This document shows positions 53,291 to 62,496 of a stretch of DNA of 64,000 nucleotides, one piece after another (positions within the stretch are counted from its first letter, which is position 1; every line of letters begins with the position of its first letter). The notes beneath the pieces are model-generated. The model was not told where the DNA came from, searched no databases, and saw only the letters and a program-made list of their open reading frames with translations. The DNA is taken from positions 56,599 to 120,598 of the forward strand of contig NZ_PGCL01000004.1 of the NCBI RefSeq assembly GCF_004297185.1, read 5' to 3'. The position numbers and the translations under genes were made by a program. Source of the DNA: Methanofollis fontis. GTDB taxonomy: Archaea; Halobacteriota; Methanomicrobia; Methanomicrobiales; Methanofollaceae.

Positions 53291-53460
53291 GAAGATTTCC
53301 GCCCCCTAGGCCATAACAGAGGTCAGAACAGGGAAGGTGTTGTCCTGATATCGCTCTACAGGGGGGGGCCGAGAAGTGCACCCCCTGTTTTGCTGGGTGC
53401 ATGAGAAACTCGAAGAGTTTCAAGTGGGTGTTCCCGCCCGGCAAAGACGTTTTGGGACAA
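53291..53460. repeat. Dispersed repeat, copy 2
   Basis: About 170 bases similar to 44305-44479, same orientation, with the CAGAGGTCAGAA block at 53317 and a GAGTTTCAAGTGGGTGTTCC stretch near 53415 aligned in order and at similar spacing. Non-coding by eye. It marks the right flank of the acyl-carrier block. Confidence 0.65.
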
Positions 53461-53565
53461 AACTCCAATTTACCGGAATATCATGACCCCTGGTTTTATC
53501 TGACTCCCCCTATGGCAGTGATCTGCGCAAACGCCTCACCAAGCATCAGAATTCTCTTCATGTAG

Positions 53566-54693
53566 TTACCCTTCAATCAAACCTTTCTCCTTGAGTTCCG
53601 CCGGCATCCCCTCAACACCGGCATCCCATGACGAGATCATCGTTGAAATGATCTGTTCCTGAACATCTAAGGGAAGCGTGGGGTACATAGGAATACAGAG
53701 CACCCTACTTGCCTTACTCCTCGATATGAGGGTTTCCTGTTCGGAACGACCATATCCAAGGGTGTCCAGTGAGGGATAAAAGTACCGTCGTGGAAATATT
53801 TCCGCTTCATTCAGGTGCTCCTGGGTTTTGAGCAATGCGGATTTTGAAGGAAATATCACCGGGAAATAGGCATAATTTCGCGTGGCGCCTATTTTCCACA
53901 CTGGCATCTCGATGTGCCCATCAAATGCTTCGTAATAGCGGTTATACACCTCTTTTCGCTTCTGGAGGACCATGTCGATCTCATCCAGCATGCACAGTCC
54001 CATGGCGGCATGGAACTCGCTCATCTTGGCGTTTATCCCGACGCCAACTACCTCGCCATTGTCGTAGCCGAAGTTGATAATACTGCATGCCCGCTCATAG
54101 TCCTCCTTCTTTTTAAAGATAATCGCTCCACCCTCGACCGTATGAAACACTTTGGTCGCGTGGAAACTGAGCGTAGCGGCGTCGCCCCACTGCAGAACGC
54201 TTTTGTTATTTAACTTTACACCAAAAGCATGGGCAGCATCGTAGATCACCTTCAGGTTATACTCGTTTGCTATCTGATCAAAGACTTCTACATCACAGGG
54301 GTTTCCGTACACATGAACCGGAACAATGGCAGTAACGCCTGGCTCTATTGCTACCCTGGTTTTTTGAGGGCACAAATTCAGGCTATCCGCGTCGATATCA
54401 GCATAAATTGGTTCGATGCCCTCCCATTTCAGTGAACTGCTGGTGGCAGGGAAACTGAATGGTGTGGTGATCGCTTTTCCCGTAACACCCAGAGCCCTAT
54501 AGGCTACCTGGAGGGCCAGAGTTCCGTTGGCTACCAGGAGGAGGTTGCGTACCCCAAGATATTTCTCCAGGCGCTCTTTCAGCTCTTGAGCCAGAGGACC
54601 GTTGTTTGTAAGCTGGTTGTTCTGGTAGCAGCGCTCGATATACCTGATATAATTGCTTTTTTCTGGAAGATAGGACTTTGTTACGGGGATCAT
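53566..54693 (-). CDS. DegT/DnrJ/EryC1/StrS aminotransferase, VioA-like
   Basis: 375-residue PLP-dependent sugar aminotransferase. [56 protein letters not shown] and [11 protein letters not shown] open the protein; the PLP Lys is in [18 protein letters not shown]. It resembles VioA, which makes dTDP-4-amino-4,6-dideoxy-D-glucose; the related WecE makes the galacto epimer. The stop-to-start overlap with rmlA and the presence of rmlB give its substrate, dTDP-4-keto-6-deoxyglucose. C-4 stereochemistry of the product is not decidable by eye. Confidence 0.87.
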   Translation of the reverse strand: MIPVTKSYLPEKSNYIRYIERCYQNNQLTNNGPLAQELKERLEKYLGVRNLLLVANGTLALQVAYRALGVTGKAITTPFSFPATSSSLKWEGIEPIYADIDADSLNLCPQKTRVAIEPGVTAIVPVHVYGNPCDVEVFDQIANEYNLKVIYDAAHAFGVKLNNKSVLQWGDAATLSFHATKVFHTVEGGAIIFKKKEDYERACSIINFGYDNGEVVGVGINAKMSEFHAAMGLCMLDEIDMVLQKRKEVYNRYYEAFDGHIEMPVWKIGATRNYAYFPVIFPSKSALLKTQEHLNEAEIFPRRYFYPSLDTLGYGRSEQETLISRSKASRVLCIPMYPTLPLDVQEQIISTMISSWDAGVEGMPAELKEKGLIEG

Positions 54694-55574
54694 ACGTGCA
54701 TCACGCCCTCTGACTTCAGCAACTCAAGAAGATAATGTCCATAACCATTTTTGGCTACAGGTAGTGCTAGATCTTTAATCTGTTCATCGCTCAACCAACC
54801 ATTCCGCCAGGCAATCTCTTCAAGGCAGGCGATCATGTAGCCCTGCCGTTTCTCTATCGTTTCTACGAATTGGGCTGCATCAAGGAGGCTGTCGTGGGTA
54901 CCTGTATCCAACCAGGTAAAGCCCCGCCCAAGCAGTTCTACGTTAAGAGCGCCACGCTCCATGTATGCCTGATTGACGCTGGTTATTTCAAGTTCGCCGC
55001 GGTTTGAGGGCTTGACCTGTTTGGCAATCTCCACAACATTATTGTCGTAGAAATAGAGGCCGGTGACCGCATAGTTTGATCTCGGGTGCGCTGGCTTTTC
55101 CTCTATAGAGATCGCTCTCATCTTTTTGTCAAACTCCACGACCCCGAAGCGCTCTGGATCTTTTACCTGGTACCCAAAGATCGTTGCACCGGATGTCTGG
55201 TTGAGCGCTTTTCTGAGTCGGGGAGTGAAATTCTGGCCATAGAATATGTTGTCGCCCAGAATAAGGCATACATTATCGTCGCCGATAAAATCCTCTCCTA
55301 TGATAAAGGCCTGGGCCAATCCGTCAGGACTGGGCTGGATCGCATAGGTCAGTTCAATTCCGAACTGGCTGCCATCCCCAAGGAGCCGAATGAAACTGTT
55401 TTGATCTTCTGGTGTGGTGATGATCAGGATATCCCTGATACCCGCGAGCATCAACACCGATAAGGGATAATAGATCATCGGCTTGTCATATATAGGCAGA
55501 AGATGCTTGGAAATCCCCCTGGTGATCGGGTAGAGCCGCGTGCCGCTACCTCCAGCGAGCACGATCCCTTTCAT
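54690..55574 (-). CDS. rmlA: Glucose-1-phosphate thymidylyltransferase
   Basis: 294 residues from ATG 55574. Signature [20 protein letters not shown] then [33 protein letters not shown] with the metal Asp, [20 protein letters not shown], and [20 protein letters not shown], all of the short RmlA class. It produces dTDP-glucose. It overlaps both neighbours by four bases (rmlB upstream, VioA-like downstream), a compact three-gene operon. Confidence 0.94.
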   Translation of the reverse strand: MKGIVLAGGSGTRLYPITRGISKHLLPIYDKPMIYYPLSVLMLAGIRDILIITTPEDQNSFIRLLGDGSQFGIELTYAIQPSPDGLAQAFIIGEDFIGDDNVCLILGDNIFYGQNFTPRLRKALNQTSGATIFGYQVKDPERFGVVEFDKKMRAISIEEKPAHPRSNYAVTGLYFYDNNVVEIAKQVKPSNRGELEITSVNQAYMERGALNVELLGRGFTWLDTGTHDSLLDAAQFVETIEKRQGYMIACLEEIAWRNGWLSDEQIKDLALPVAKNGYGHYLLELLKSEGVMHV

Positions 55575-56638
55575 ATCTGAACCCCCAGTCGTTCTCTCTG
55601 ATAGGATCCGTCCTGCACCCTCTTGCACCAGTCAAGGTTCCTTAGATACCATTCAATGGTTCTACGAAGACCTGACTCAAACGACTCTGTAGGGGCCCAG
55701 CCAAGATCTCTTTGTATTTTGCTTGCGTCTATAGCATAGCGTCTGTCATGACCCGGTCGATCTGTTACAAAAGTGATCATGTCCTGATAATGTTCGATGC
55801 CGTTTGGCTTGCCTGGAACGCGTTCTTCGAGTAACTCGCAGATTTTTTGTACGACTTCAAGGTTCCGCTTTTCGCTGTTGCCACCAATATTATAGGTTTC
55901 TCCAACTTTTCCCTGTGTGGCCACCAGACAGAGGGCGCGAACGTGGTCTTCAACATAGAGCCAGTCGCGGATCTGATCACCCTTTCCGTATATTGGCAGG
56001 GGTTTACCTTCAAGTGCATTGAGGATTATAAGGGGAATGAGTTTTTCCGGGAACTGATATGGTCCGTAGTTATTAGAGCAGTTTGTTACGATTGTTGGCA
56101 GTCCATATGTCCTGAACCATGCTCTGACGAGATGATCTGAGCTTGCTTTGCTTACAGAATAGGGTGAACTTGGCTTATATGGATTTATTTCGGTAAAAGG
56201 TTTATCTTCCTCTTCCAGATCACCATATACTTCATCTGTCGAGATGTGGTGAAAACGGAATTGGTTCTTTTTATCAGGGGACAACGTCTCGTAGAACTTC
56301 CGGGCCACTTCTAGAAGAGTATACGTTCCAAAGATATTGGTCTGGACAAACGCTGCGGGGCCATCAATGGAGCGGTCAACATGCGATTCCGCGGCGAGAT
56401 GCATGACAATATCTGGTTGATATTGTTCAAATACCCTCTGTAAACTGGATGGATCACAAATATCTACCTGTTCAAAATGATAACGTGGACTGCATTCCAC
56501 TTCTTTGAGCGATTCTAAATTACCCGCGTACGTTAATTTGTCAACATTAATTACTATGTGGTCCGATTGCCCGATCAGGTGGCGTATAACTGCAGAACCG
56601 ATGAAACCTGCTCCGCCGGTGACGATGATGTTTTTCAT
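55571..56638 (-). CDS. rmlB: dTDP-glucose 4,6-dehydratase
   Basis: 355 residues from ATG 56638 (MKNIIVTGG). NAD motif [38 protein letters not shown], active site [20 protein letters not shown] and [15 protein letters not shown], then [20 protein letters not shown]. It converts dTDP-glucose to dTDP-4-keto-6-deoxyglucose. First gene of the rmlB-rmlA-aminotransferase operon. No rmlC/rmlD occurs here, so rhamnose is not the end product in this locus. Confidence 0.94.
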   Translation of the reverse strand: MKNIIVTGGAGFIGSAVIRHLIGQSDHIVINVDKLTYAGNLESLKEVECSPRYHFEQVDICDPSSLQRVFEQYQPDIVMHLAAESHVDRSIDGPAAFVQTNIFGTYTLLEVARKFYETLSPDKKNQFRFHHISTDEVYGDLEEEDKPFTEINPYKPSSPYSVSKASSDHLVRAWFRTYGLPTIVTNCSNNYGPYQFPEKLIPLIILNALEGKPLPIYGKGDQIRDWLYVEDHVRALCLVATQGKVGETYNIGGNSEKRNLEVVQKICELLEERVPGKPNGIEHYQDMITFVTDRPGHDRRYAIDASKIQRDLGWAPTESFESGLRRTIEWYLRNLDWCKRVQDGSYQRERLGVQI

Positions 56639-56792
56639 ACAATAGACCCCATCTATATTATTCACGCCTTCTATAAGTCGACTCTATGATCTGTTATCTA
56701 TATACAATAAATATTTTGATTTTTCAATAATTGACACATTTTTTGTTTTTTAATTTTTTTGACTCAGAACCTTTCACAGAGCTAAAATTGTT

Positions 56793-58052
56793 CTAAAGTG
56801 TCCGGTAAACACACCCCTCCCTCACCCCATCATTCCTCCTCAACATCCCTGTCACATCCACAATGATCGGCTTCCCATTGCAGATCTGGAGCACCTCATC
56901 CAGCGTCAGCGACGCAAACGCATCATGCGGCGAGTTGATGATGATGCAGTCCACCGGGCTGCCGACGCCCTGGAGCGATGCGATCGGCCGCGCCCCGAAC
57001 CGCTCAATCTCTTTTGCCCCGAGCAGCGGGTCATACCCATACACGTTCACGTCGAACTCCTTCAACTCGTGGATCATCTCGCTGACCGGGCTCTCCCTGG
57101 TGTCCGGGACGTTCTCCTTGTAGGTGAGGCCCATGATCAGCACCTTCGAGTCCCTGATCACCTTGCCGGCCCGATTCAACTCTTTGATCGCCATGTCGGC
57201 AACATGCCCGGGCATGGAGTCGTTGATCGCACGCCCGGCCAGGATCACCTGGGGGTGGTAGCCGAGCTCCTGGGCCTTGTGGACGAGGTAGTAGGGGTCG
57301 ACCGGGATGCAGTGGCCGCCGACGAGGCCGGGGCGGTACTGGTGGAAGTTCCACTTCGTGCCGGCGGCCTTTATGACCTCCTGGGTGTCGATGCCCATCT
57401 TGTGGAAGATGAGGGAGAGCTCGTTCATCAGGGCGATGTTCAGGTCGCGCTGGATGTTCTCGATCACCTTCGCCGCCTCGGCCGTCCTGATGTCGGGGGC
57501 GCGGTAGACGGTGGTGATGAGGCCGTAGAGTTCTGAAAGGGTGTCGCCGGACTCCTGGTCCATGCCGGCGACGATCTTGGTGATCCTGGCGAGCTCGTGC
57601 GCCTCATCGCCCGGGTTGATCCGCTCGGGCGAGTAGCCGACCTTGAAGTCCTTCCCGCAGACGAGGCCTGATTCTTTTTCAAGAATCGGTTTGACGATCT
57701 CCTCGGTGACGCCAGGGTACACCGTCGACTCCAGGACGACGATCGCACCGGGCTTGAGGTTCCGGCCGACGGTGCGGGCCGCCGACTCGACAAAGAAGAG
57801 GTCGGGCTCCTTGGTCCGCTTCACCGGCGTCGGGACACAGATCGAGATGAAGTCGGCCTTTTTGATCTCGGTGGGGTCGGAGGTCACGTGCAGGGGCGCC
57901 TTCGTGGTCTTGGCGATGTGCCGCGCTTTTTCTTCGACGATCTCGTAGCCGATGGTGTTGATCTTCTGTGCAAATGCCTCTGCAAGGGGCAGGCCCACGT
58001 AGCCGAGCCCGACGACGCAGACGGTCTTGTCCTTCAATGATTCCTGAACCAT
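56793..58052 (-). CDS. wecC: UDP-N-acetyl-D-mannosamine (or related) dehydrogenase, WecC/TviB family
   Basis: 419-residue nucleotide-sugar dehydrogenase with VCVVGLGYVGLPLAEAFAQK, SICVPTPVKRTKEPDLFFVE, VLESTVYPGVTEEI, GYSPERINPGDEAHELARIT, and the catalytic Cys in PGLVGGHCIPVDPYYLVHKA, the GGHCIPVDPYYL form typical of HexNAc dehydrogenases rather than Ugd. With the WecB-like epimerase at 25.2 kb it could make UDP-ManNAcA; UDP-GlcNAcA or GalNAcA are alternatives given the adjacent 4-epimerase. GC-rich again, so it is native to this genome. The start overlaps the epimerase stop by 19 bases. Confidence 0.87.
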   Translation of the reverse strand: MVQESLKDKTVCVVGLGYVGLPLAEAFAQKINTIGYEIVEEKARHIAKTTKAPLHVTSDPTEIKKADFISICVPTPVKRTKEPDLFFVESAARTVGRNLKPGAIVVLESTVYPGVTEEIVKPILEKESGLVCGKDFKVGYSPERINPGDEAHELARITKIVAGMDQESGDTLSELYGLITTVYRAPDIRTAEAAKVIENIQRDLNIALMNELSLIFHKMGIDTQEVIKAAGTKWNFHQYRPGLVGGHCIPVDPYYLVHKAQELGYHPQVILAGRAINDSMPGHVADMAIKELNRAGKVIRDSKVLIMGLTYKENVPDTRESPVSEMIHELKEFDVNVYGYDPLLGAKEIERFGARPIASLQGVGSPVDCIIINSPHDAFASLTLDEVLQICNGKPIIVDVTGMLRRNDGVREGCVYRTL

Positions 58053-58960
58053 GCGATTGTCTCCTTGAGTCCTGCTTTGAGGTCATATTGCGGTGCATAC
58101 CCGAACGCTGCCTGTGCCCGGGAGATGTCGGCCAGGGAGTCCCGGACGTCGCCCGGGCGGGGCGCTTCGTGGACCGGTTCGACGTCTGTGCCCACGATCT
58201 CCATGATGGTGTGGGCGAGCGTCAGCAGGTCGATCCGCTCCCCGCAGGCGATGTTGAAGGCACCCTGTGCGTCGCTCTCCATCGATTTTATGTTGGCCTG
58301 GACGACGTTTTTGATATAGGTGAAGTCACGGGTCTGTCCTCCGTCGCCGTAGATGACCGGCGGCCGGCCGACCAGGATCTGCTTCACGAAGTTCGGGATG
58401 ACGGCGGCATACTGGGAGTTCGGGTCCTGGTGCGGGCCGAAGACGTTGAAGTAGCGGAGGCAGACGGTCTGGAGGCCGTAGAGGTCGGAGAAGACTGAGG
58501 CATAGTACTCGTCGGCGATCTTTGAGACGGCGTACGGGGAGAGGGGGCCTGGAGTCATACCCTCGTGTTTGGGCAGGGTGGGTGTGTTGCCGTAGACCGA
58601 CGAGGAGGAGGCCATCACGACCTTCCGGACGCCTGCGTCGCGGGCCGCGAGGAGGACGTTTAAGGTGCCGGTGACATTTGCCTCATGCGTGGCAAACGGG
58701 TTCTTCACCGAGCGCTGGACGCTCGGGAGGGCGGCCTGGTGGAAGATGCCGTCAGCGTCCTGGAAGAGGTCCTGGAGGAGGGGTGCGTCGTTGATATCTC
58801 CCCGGACAAAGGTGACGGTTCCGTTATCGATAAGGCCCTGGATGTTTTCCATCCGCCCTGTTGCGAGGTTGTCGATGATCGTGACCTCGTGGTCCTGTGA
58901 AAGTGCGCCGGCAAGATTCGAGCCGATGAACCCTGCCCCGCCTGTGATGATGTATTTCAT
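58034..58960 (-). CDS. galE: NAD-dependent 4-epimerase (GalE/WbpP-like)
   Basis: 308-residue extended [36 protein letters not shown] and YAVSKIADEYYASVFSDLYG (Tyr/Lys pair), RYFNVFGPHQDPNSQYAAVI, YGDGGQTRDFTYIKNVVQAN. It likely interconverts UDP-Glc(NAc) and UDP-Gal(NAc), feeding the downstream HexNAc dehydrogenase. Upstream AT-rich DNA at about 58980-59000 is a candidate promoter. Confidence 0.87.
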   Translation of the reverse strand: MKYIITGGAGFIGSNLAGALSQDHEVTIIDNLATGRMENIQGLIDNGTVTFVRGDINDAPLLQDLFQDADGIFHQAALPSVQRSVKNPFATHEANVTGTLNVLLAARDAGVRKVVMASSSSVYGNTPTLPKHEGMTPGPLSPYAVSKIADEYYASVFSDLYGLQTVCLRYFNVFGPHQDPNSQYAAVIPNFVKQILVGRPPVIYGDGGQTRDFTYIKNVVQANIKSMESDAQGAFNIACGERIDLLTLAHTIMEIVGTDVEPVHEAPRPGDVRDSLADISRAQAAFGYAPQYDLKAGLKETIAWFRNH

Positions 58961-59135
58961 ATCGTTCTCGCCATTTTTTTAGAATTTTAATTTTATTCGT
59001 CTTTTCCATAGAAAATTGTATCGAAATGAGTTCATATGGTGCGGTTAAACTAAGGGGGCTGATCAACTCCTAATTAAGGAAACACCGTGGGAGCATAGCC
59101 GTATAGTAGTAGATCTTTGATGGGTTTTTCGGGAT

Positions 59136-59170
59136 TTTTAGGATGTATATAATTTCAGGACATCCTAAAA
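59136..59170. repeat. Perfect 11-bp inverted repeat around a TATA-like core
   Basis: TTTTAGGATGT (59136-59146) and ACATCCTAAAA (59160-59170) are exact inverse complements around a 13-base loop that begins ATATAATTTC. A third TTAGGATGT follows at 59171. It lies between the end of the acetyltransferase gene and the start of the galE homologue (175 bases away). It could be an operator or a terminator hairpin. Confidence 0.65.
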
Positions 59171-59184
59171 TTAGGATGTGATCC

Positions 59185-59850
59185 TCATTTTACACGTCCC
59201 ATTAATCTTTGCTCATTTTGAATTTTTTCCAAATATTTGCGGGAGAATCTTTTTTCTATTGGATATAGGGTTTCTTCATGTCGTAAGATGGTATCAACAT
59301 CCCAGCGAAATTTTATCACTTTTGCTGGCACTCCTGCAACGACAGAATACGGTGGAACACTCCGTGTTACGACTGCTCCCGCTGCAACAATTGCCCCTCG
59401 ACCAACTGTTACTCCATGTAAAATAATAGCACGGGTACCAATCCATACATCATCATCGATGACCACACCCAGATCATCCTCGGGCCTTTTATCAACATCC
59501 CGTACATCGATCATATATTTTCCTATAAATGTTGTATTATGATTACCCCCTCTAATGGTCACTTCAGGGCCGAACATCACCTTATTTCCAATGTGAATAG
59601 ATGAACGAGACGCGATTAGGGTGGGTCTACTGCCAAGTGATACATCGTCGCCTACAAAAATATTCTCAAAGTAATACTCTCCATCTGGATCGAACGAAAA
59701 GTTTCTGCCATGTGCTCCGAAAAGTGGGTTATATAAGTGCATTAAGACATAACGCCGAACACGTTTGAATAAAAGATGACACGAACCAATATATGACAAT
59801 AATCCTCTAATTTGGGTGATAGTCTGCGCCATTGAATAACTCAACTCCAT
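59185..59850 (-). CDS. Hexapeptide-repeat acetyltransferase (WbbJ/LacA-like)
   Basis: 221 residues (an ATG at 59832 would shorten it by six). The C-terminal 130 residues are a left-handed beta helix with [60 protein letters not shown] and [20 protein letters not shown], ending [12 protein letters not shown]. The His in GGNHN is the expected general base. It would O-acetylate a glycan sugar. AT-rich relative to wecC/galE. It lies downstream of a truncated manC. Confidence 0.85.
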   Translation of the reverse strand: MELSYSMAQTITQIRGLLSYIGSCHLLFKRVRRYVLMHLYNPLFGAHGRNFSFDPDGEYYFENIFVGDDVSLGSRPTLIASRSSIHIGNKVMFGPEVTIRGGNHNTTFIGKYMIDVRDVDKRPEDDLGVVIDDDVWIGTRAIILHGVTVGRGAIVAAGAVVTRSVPPYSVVAGVPAKVIKFRWDVDTILRHEETLYPIEKRFSRKYLEKIQNEQRLMGRVK

Positions 59851-59877
59851 TAGATCTTTCTGAGATTGGAGAGCTTT

Positions 59878-60324
59878 CTATACGACCGCGAGGTCGGAGA
59901 GGCCGATCGTGGTGACTAGGTGTTCCTCCACGAGGCCCTCTGCCGCCCTGAAGGTCGTCGTGTAGGCGTCACCGCCCTCGATGAGCTGGTCCGAGGAGAG
60001 CACGGCGACGGTATCGTCCCCGCACTCCTCCAGGATGGTCATCATGCCGTAGGCGATCGCCGGGAGGGTGTTCTTCCCCTCCGGTTCGGTGAGGACGCGG
60101 CAGGGGGCGCCGATCTCGGCGAGCTGATCGGCGACCAGGAAGCGGTGCGCGGTGCTCGTGATCACGTAGATCTCCTCGGGGCGGGAGAAGAGGAGCGCCC
60201 GCCGCACGCTTCGCTGGAAAAGCGACTCTTTGCCGAGGAGGGGGATGAACTGTTTCGGGTAGCAGGTCCGACTCAGGGGGAAAAGGCGGGTGCCCGAACC
60301 GCCCGCAAGGATGATCGTCTTCAT
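59878..60324 (-). pseudogene. manC: Mannose-1-phosphate guanylyltransferase (manC), internally deleted
   Basis: Starts normally from ATG 60324: [54 protein letters not shown] and VLSSDQLIEGGDAY. After HLVTTIG the sequence jumps to LSDLAVV and a stop, 148 residues in all, against 450 or so for ManC or about 350 for short forms. The VTIGI strand normally precedes PT.P.TGYGYI, whereas G(L)SDL.VV lies near residue 300, so an internal deletion followed by truncation explains the ending. It cannot be an active GDP-mannose synthase. Confidence 0.72.
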
Positions 60325-60360
60325 GGTGGGGGGTCTCCGGGAGAATGTGCGAAAACTCAC

Positions 60361-60889
60361 AGCATATTTTGCGGCAATGACCTATATGGGTTTCTCTTTG
60401 GCCCCATCAACGATCTCCACTATAGGCTGTTATTTCCAGGGATACCCGCTTTAAAACCGATGGATCCCCATTACCCCGGGAATGGAGCGCATGGCCCCTC
60501 CCCTGAGGACACCCCCTCCGGGACCCGCCCTTCACCATTGACAAAATACGCCCATATCTGGCCTGGATCCAGGGATCACCCCCCCAATCCCGCCCCATAC
60601 CGCCGAGATCCAGAGATCCATCCCCTGCGGACGGCATCCGAAAAATCAACGAAATTCCGCCCCCTCTCCTGCCCTTCTGGGAGCCAATATGATTGGCAGT
60701 AATACAAACCCCTTCACACCCCCGCATACCGCCGGGGGTGGAGCAGGACTCCGGGCGGAAATCCTCTGAATCCAGGCAATTTCGCCGATTTTCTGTTTAT
60801 TTGTGGGGATCACCCCGTGTGAATGCCGGGAGAGGAAACAAAAAAGACGGCCGTTCCGGGTCCTGTGGGTGCACGAAGGCTAGGGCGTC
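60361..60889. other. Non-coding gap
   Basis: About 530 bases between the manC remnant and the RelE-like gene. Pyrimidine-rich on the plus strand in its middle (60430-60600), without family-like reading frames. No repeat or RNA gene that I can identify. It separates the glycan locus from the toxin-antitoxin patch. Confidence 0.45.
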
Positions 60890-61189
60890 TCAACCTGACG
60901 TGCGTGAATACTCTTTATGAGCACGCTCGATCGTCGTGATCTTCTCGATTTTCACGATCCGCTCATTGTCCTCGATGATAGAGAACACGGCAAAAGACCT
61001 GCTGACATGAAGGCGGTACACCGCAGGAGGATGGGGGTAATCGAGTTTTTCCTTGTTTCCCCCGGGATAGGGATCATCTCTCAGGCCCAGGATCTTTTCT
61101 ATGACGATGCGCCGGCTTTTCCCGGACAGCTTCTTTAAAAATTCTTCAACTTTCTTTTCGATAACAGGCGTGAACTCCCACGCCTCAAT
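60890..61189 (-). CDS. RelE/ParE-type toxin without a standard start codon
   Basis: A 99-residue RelE-superfamily mRNA interferase can be read: FTPVIEKKVEEFLKKLSGKS, IVIEKILGLRDDPYPGGNKE, YRLHVSRSFAVFSIIEDNER and IVKIEKITTIERAHKEY. Full family length is reached, but the frame has no ATG, GTG or TTG near its start. ATT at 61187-61189 overlaps the antitoxin stop (ATTGA), just where an ATGA overlap would be expected. Either ATT is used at low efficiency or the start has mutated. Antitoxin gene directly upstream. Confidence 0.7.
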   Translation of the reverse strand: MEAWEFTPVIEKKVEEFLKKLSGKSRRIVIEKILGLRDDPYPGGNKEKLDYPHPPAVYRLHVSRSFAVFSIIEDNERIVKIEKITTIERAHKEYSRTSG

Positions 61190-61442
61190 CGTCCTTCATG
61201 ATCGCTTCCGGGTCAAAGGCAACGAACTCACCCTCCCTGTCGATATCAACGATCATCTGCCGGTCCCGATAGTCCCGCTCGCGCCGGATCATCCTGGAGA
61301 GCAGGTCGTCATAACTCTGTCCGGCTTCTTTCAGGTCGTGTAGACTCTTCCAGATGTACTCTTTCACGGGAATGTGCTTGATCTGACTGCCTCTCGTCTC
61401 ACTCGTGCTGGGGGATATACGGGGTGATCGATCGTGAGCCAT
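61185..61442 (-). CDS. Antitoxin of the RelE-like toxin
   Basis: 85-residue small protein, N-terminal part with a VapB/DUF7557-like helix pattern: IPVKEYIWKSLHDLKEAGQS then YDDLLSRMIRRER, followed by an acidic tail IVDIDREGEFVAFDPEAIMK of the toxin-wrapping kind. It begins three bases after the end of the HepT gene and ends at the RelE-like frame. Its sequence layout is like the second antitoxin at 62.8-63.0 kb (VSEKTYKAISDLK...TFDEIIADLVE). Intact. Confidence 0.72.
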   Translation of the reverse strand: MAHDRSPRISPSTSETRGSQIKHIPVKEYIWKSLHDLKEAGQSYDDLLSRMIRRERDYRDRQMIVDIDREGEFVAFDPEAIMKDD

Positions 61443-61444
61443 AA

Positions 61445-61870
61445 TTATTGGTCGGACAAACGCCGTTCCTGGAGATGTTCCTGTATGGCAGCAAAAAATC
61501 CTTTGAGAGCGATGAGATCCTGGTGGAGGATCGCATAAACCTGTTCGAGGTCCAGATCCCAGTAGATATGAACCAGGACATTGCGAAATCCCGCCAGAGC
61601 CGAAAGGTCTCGAGTGAGCGGTTCGGGAAGGATCCCATTTTCCCTGAGGATCTCAAACGTTTCCCGGTAACTTGCCGGTCTCCGCAATCGCTCTTCTGCG
61701 ATCAGATCGGTCGCAATATCGATCGCCGACTGAATCCCGACCATCATCGCATGAAAAACCATGTTTCGGGTATCCCGATCGGAAAAAAATTGCTCTCGGG
61801 AGATGCATTGATACCGCTCCCAGTCTCCAATTGCGTCCTGCAGCTCCCGCATGTGGTGAAGAATTCTCAT
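61445..61870 (-). CDS. hepT: HepT-like HEPN toxin
   Basis: 141-residue DUF86 protein: ELQDAIGDWERYQCISREQF, HAMMVGIQSAIDIATDLIAE, and the HEPN ribonuclease motif in ALAGFRNVLVHIYWDLDLEQ (RX4HXY, all three residues present). The HepT/MntA pair is a characterised toxin-antitoxin system in which MntA AMPylates the Tyr of this motif. The start overlaps the MntA-like stop as ATGA. This is the only HEPN toxin in the window with a full, undamaged frame. Confidence 0.88.
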   Translation of the reverse strand: MRILHHMRELQDAIGDWERYQCISREQFFSDRDTRNMVFHAMMVGIQSAIDIATDLIAEERLRRPASYRETFEILRENGILPEPLTRDLSALAGFRNVLVHIYWDLDLEQVYAILHQDLIALKGFFAAIQEHLQERRLSDQ

Positions 61871-62304
61871 CGTACCTCTGATGCAAGAAGGGCCCTATCC
61901 ATCCTGTCGTAGAGAGGCTTGAGATCGAGGTACTTCGCCATGACATCGGCCTCAAATGCGATCCGCAGCCCCTCATCCCGGGCAAAGACCACTCTCCCTG
62001 TCCTCACCACCTCGTACTGAAACTCCACAGGTGCATTGTTGAGGATCCGAAGGTCCACATCAAACCTCGGGGTGATGCACCGCTCCAGATCTGATGCGAT
62101 CGTCATGGAGTACTTGAAGAGTTCATAGGGTTTCCTCTCCCTGGAAAGGAGGATCCCTATATCGATGTCATGAAAGTCGTTTTGCACCAGGAACGAACCA
62201 TAGAGGTAACCGAGCAGGAGATCCTCGAAACCTGACAGGCACCGGCTGATCTCTTTGATCATCTGTTCTTTATCGATATCGTTTCCATCTCGCCCAGGAG
62301 ACAT
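61867..62304 (-). CDS. mntA: MntA-like nucleotidyltransferase antitoxin
   Basis: 145 residues. The core LLLGYLYGSFLVQNDFHDID carries GS and DxD motifs (FHDIDIGILL), followed by DLERCITPRFDVDLRILNNA, the third acidic residue in VDL. This matches the MntA clade paired with the 140-residue HepT form. Preceded by a TATA-poor but AT-richer stretch near 62330. Intact and coupled to hepT. Confidence 0.85.
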   Translation of the reverse strand: MSPGRDGNDIDKEQMIKEISRCLSGFEDLLLGYLYGSFLVQNDFHDIDIGILLSRERKPYELFKYSMTIASDLERCITPRFDVDLRILNNAPVEFQYEVVRTGRVVFARDEGLRIAFEADVMAKYLDLKPLYDRMDRALLASEVR

Positions 62305-62496
62305 GATTGTTTCAACCTGATACTAGGGTTGGGTGAAGGTAGAATAAAGCTAACGTTGCACTGAATGCTCTGTTATAGAGGGGCCCTCGTCCACGACCTC
62401 ACGGCCAGACTGCAGGTGGAATACATACTGATGAGAATTGTTGGAGGGAGCTCAGGCGATAAGAAAATCAATGAGGAAATCACTGGCCGCCCGAGG

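Noticed and set aside
53241..53468. 75-codon frame inside repeat copy 2
   Set aside because: The aligned region of copy 1 has a different, incompatible frame, so the conservation is at DNA level and not protein level.
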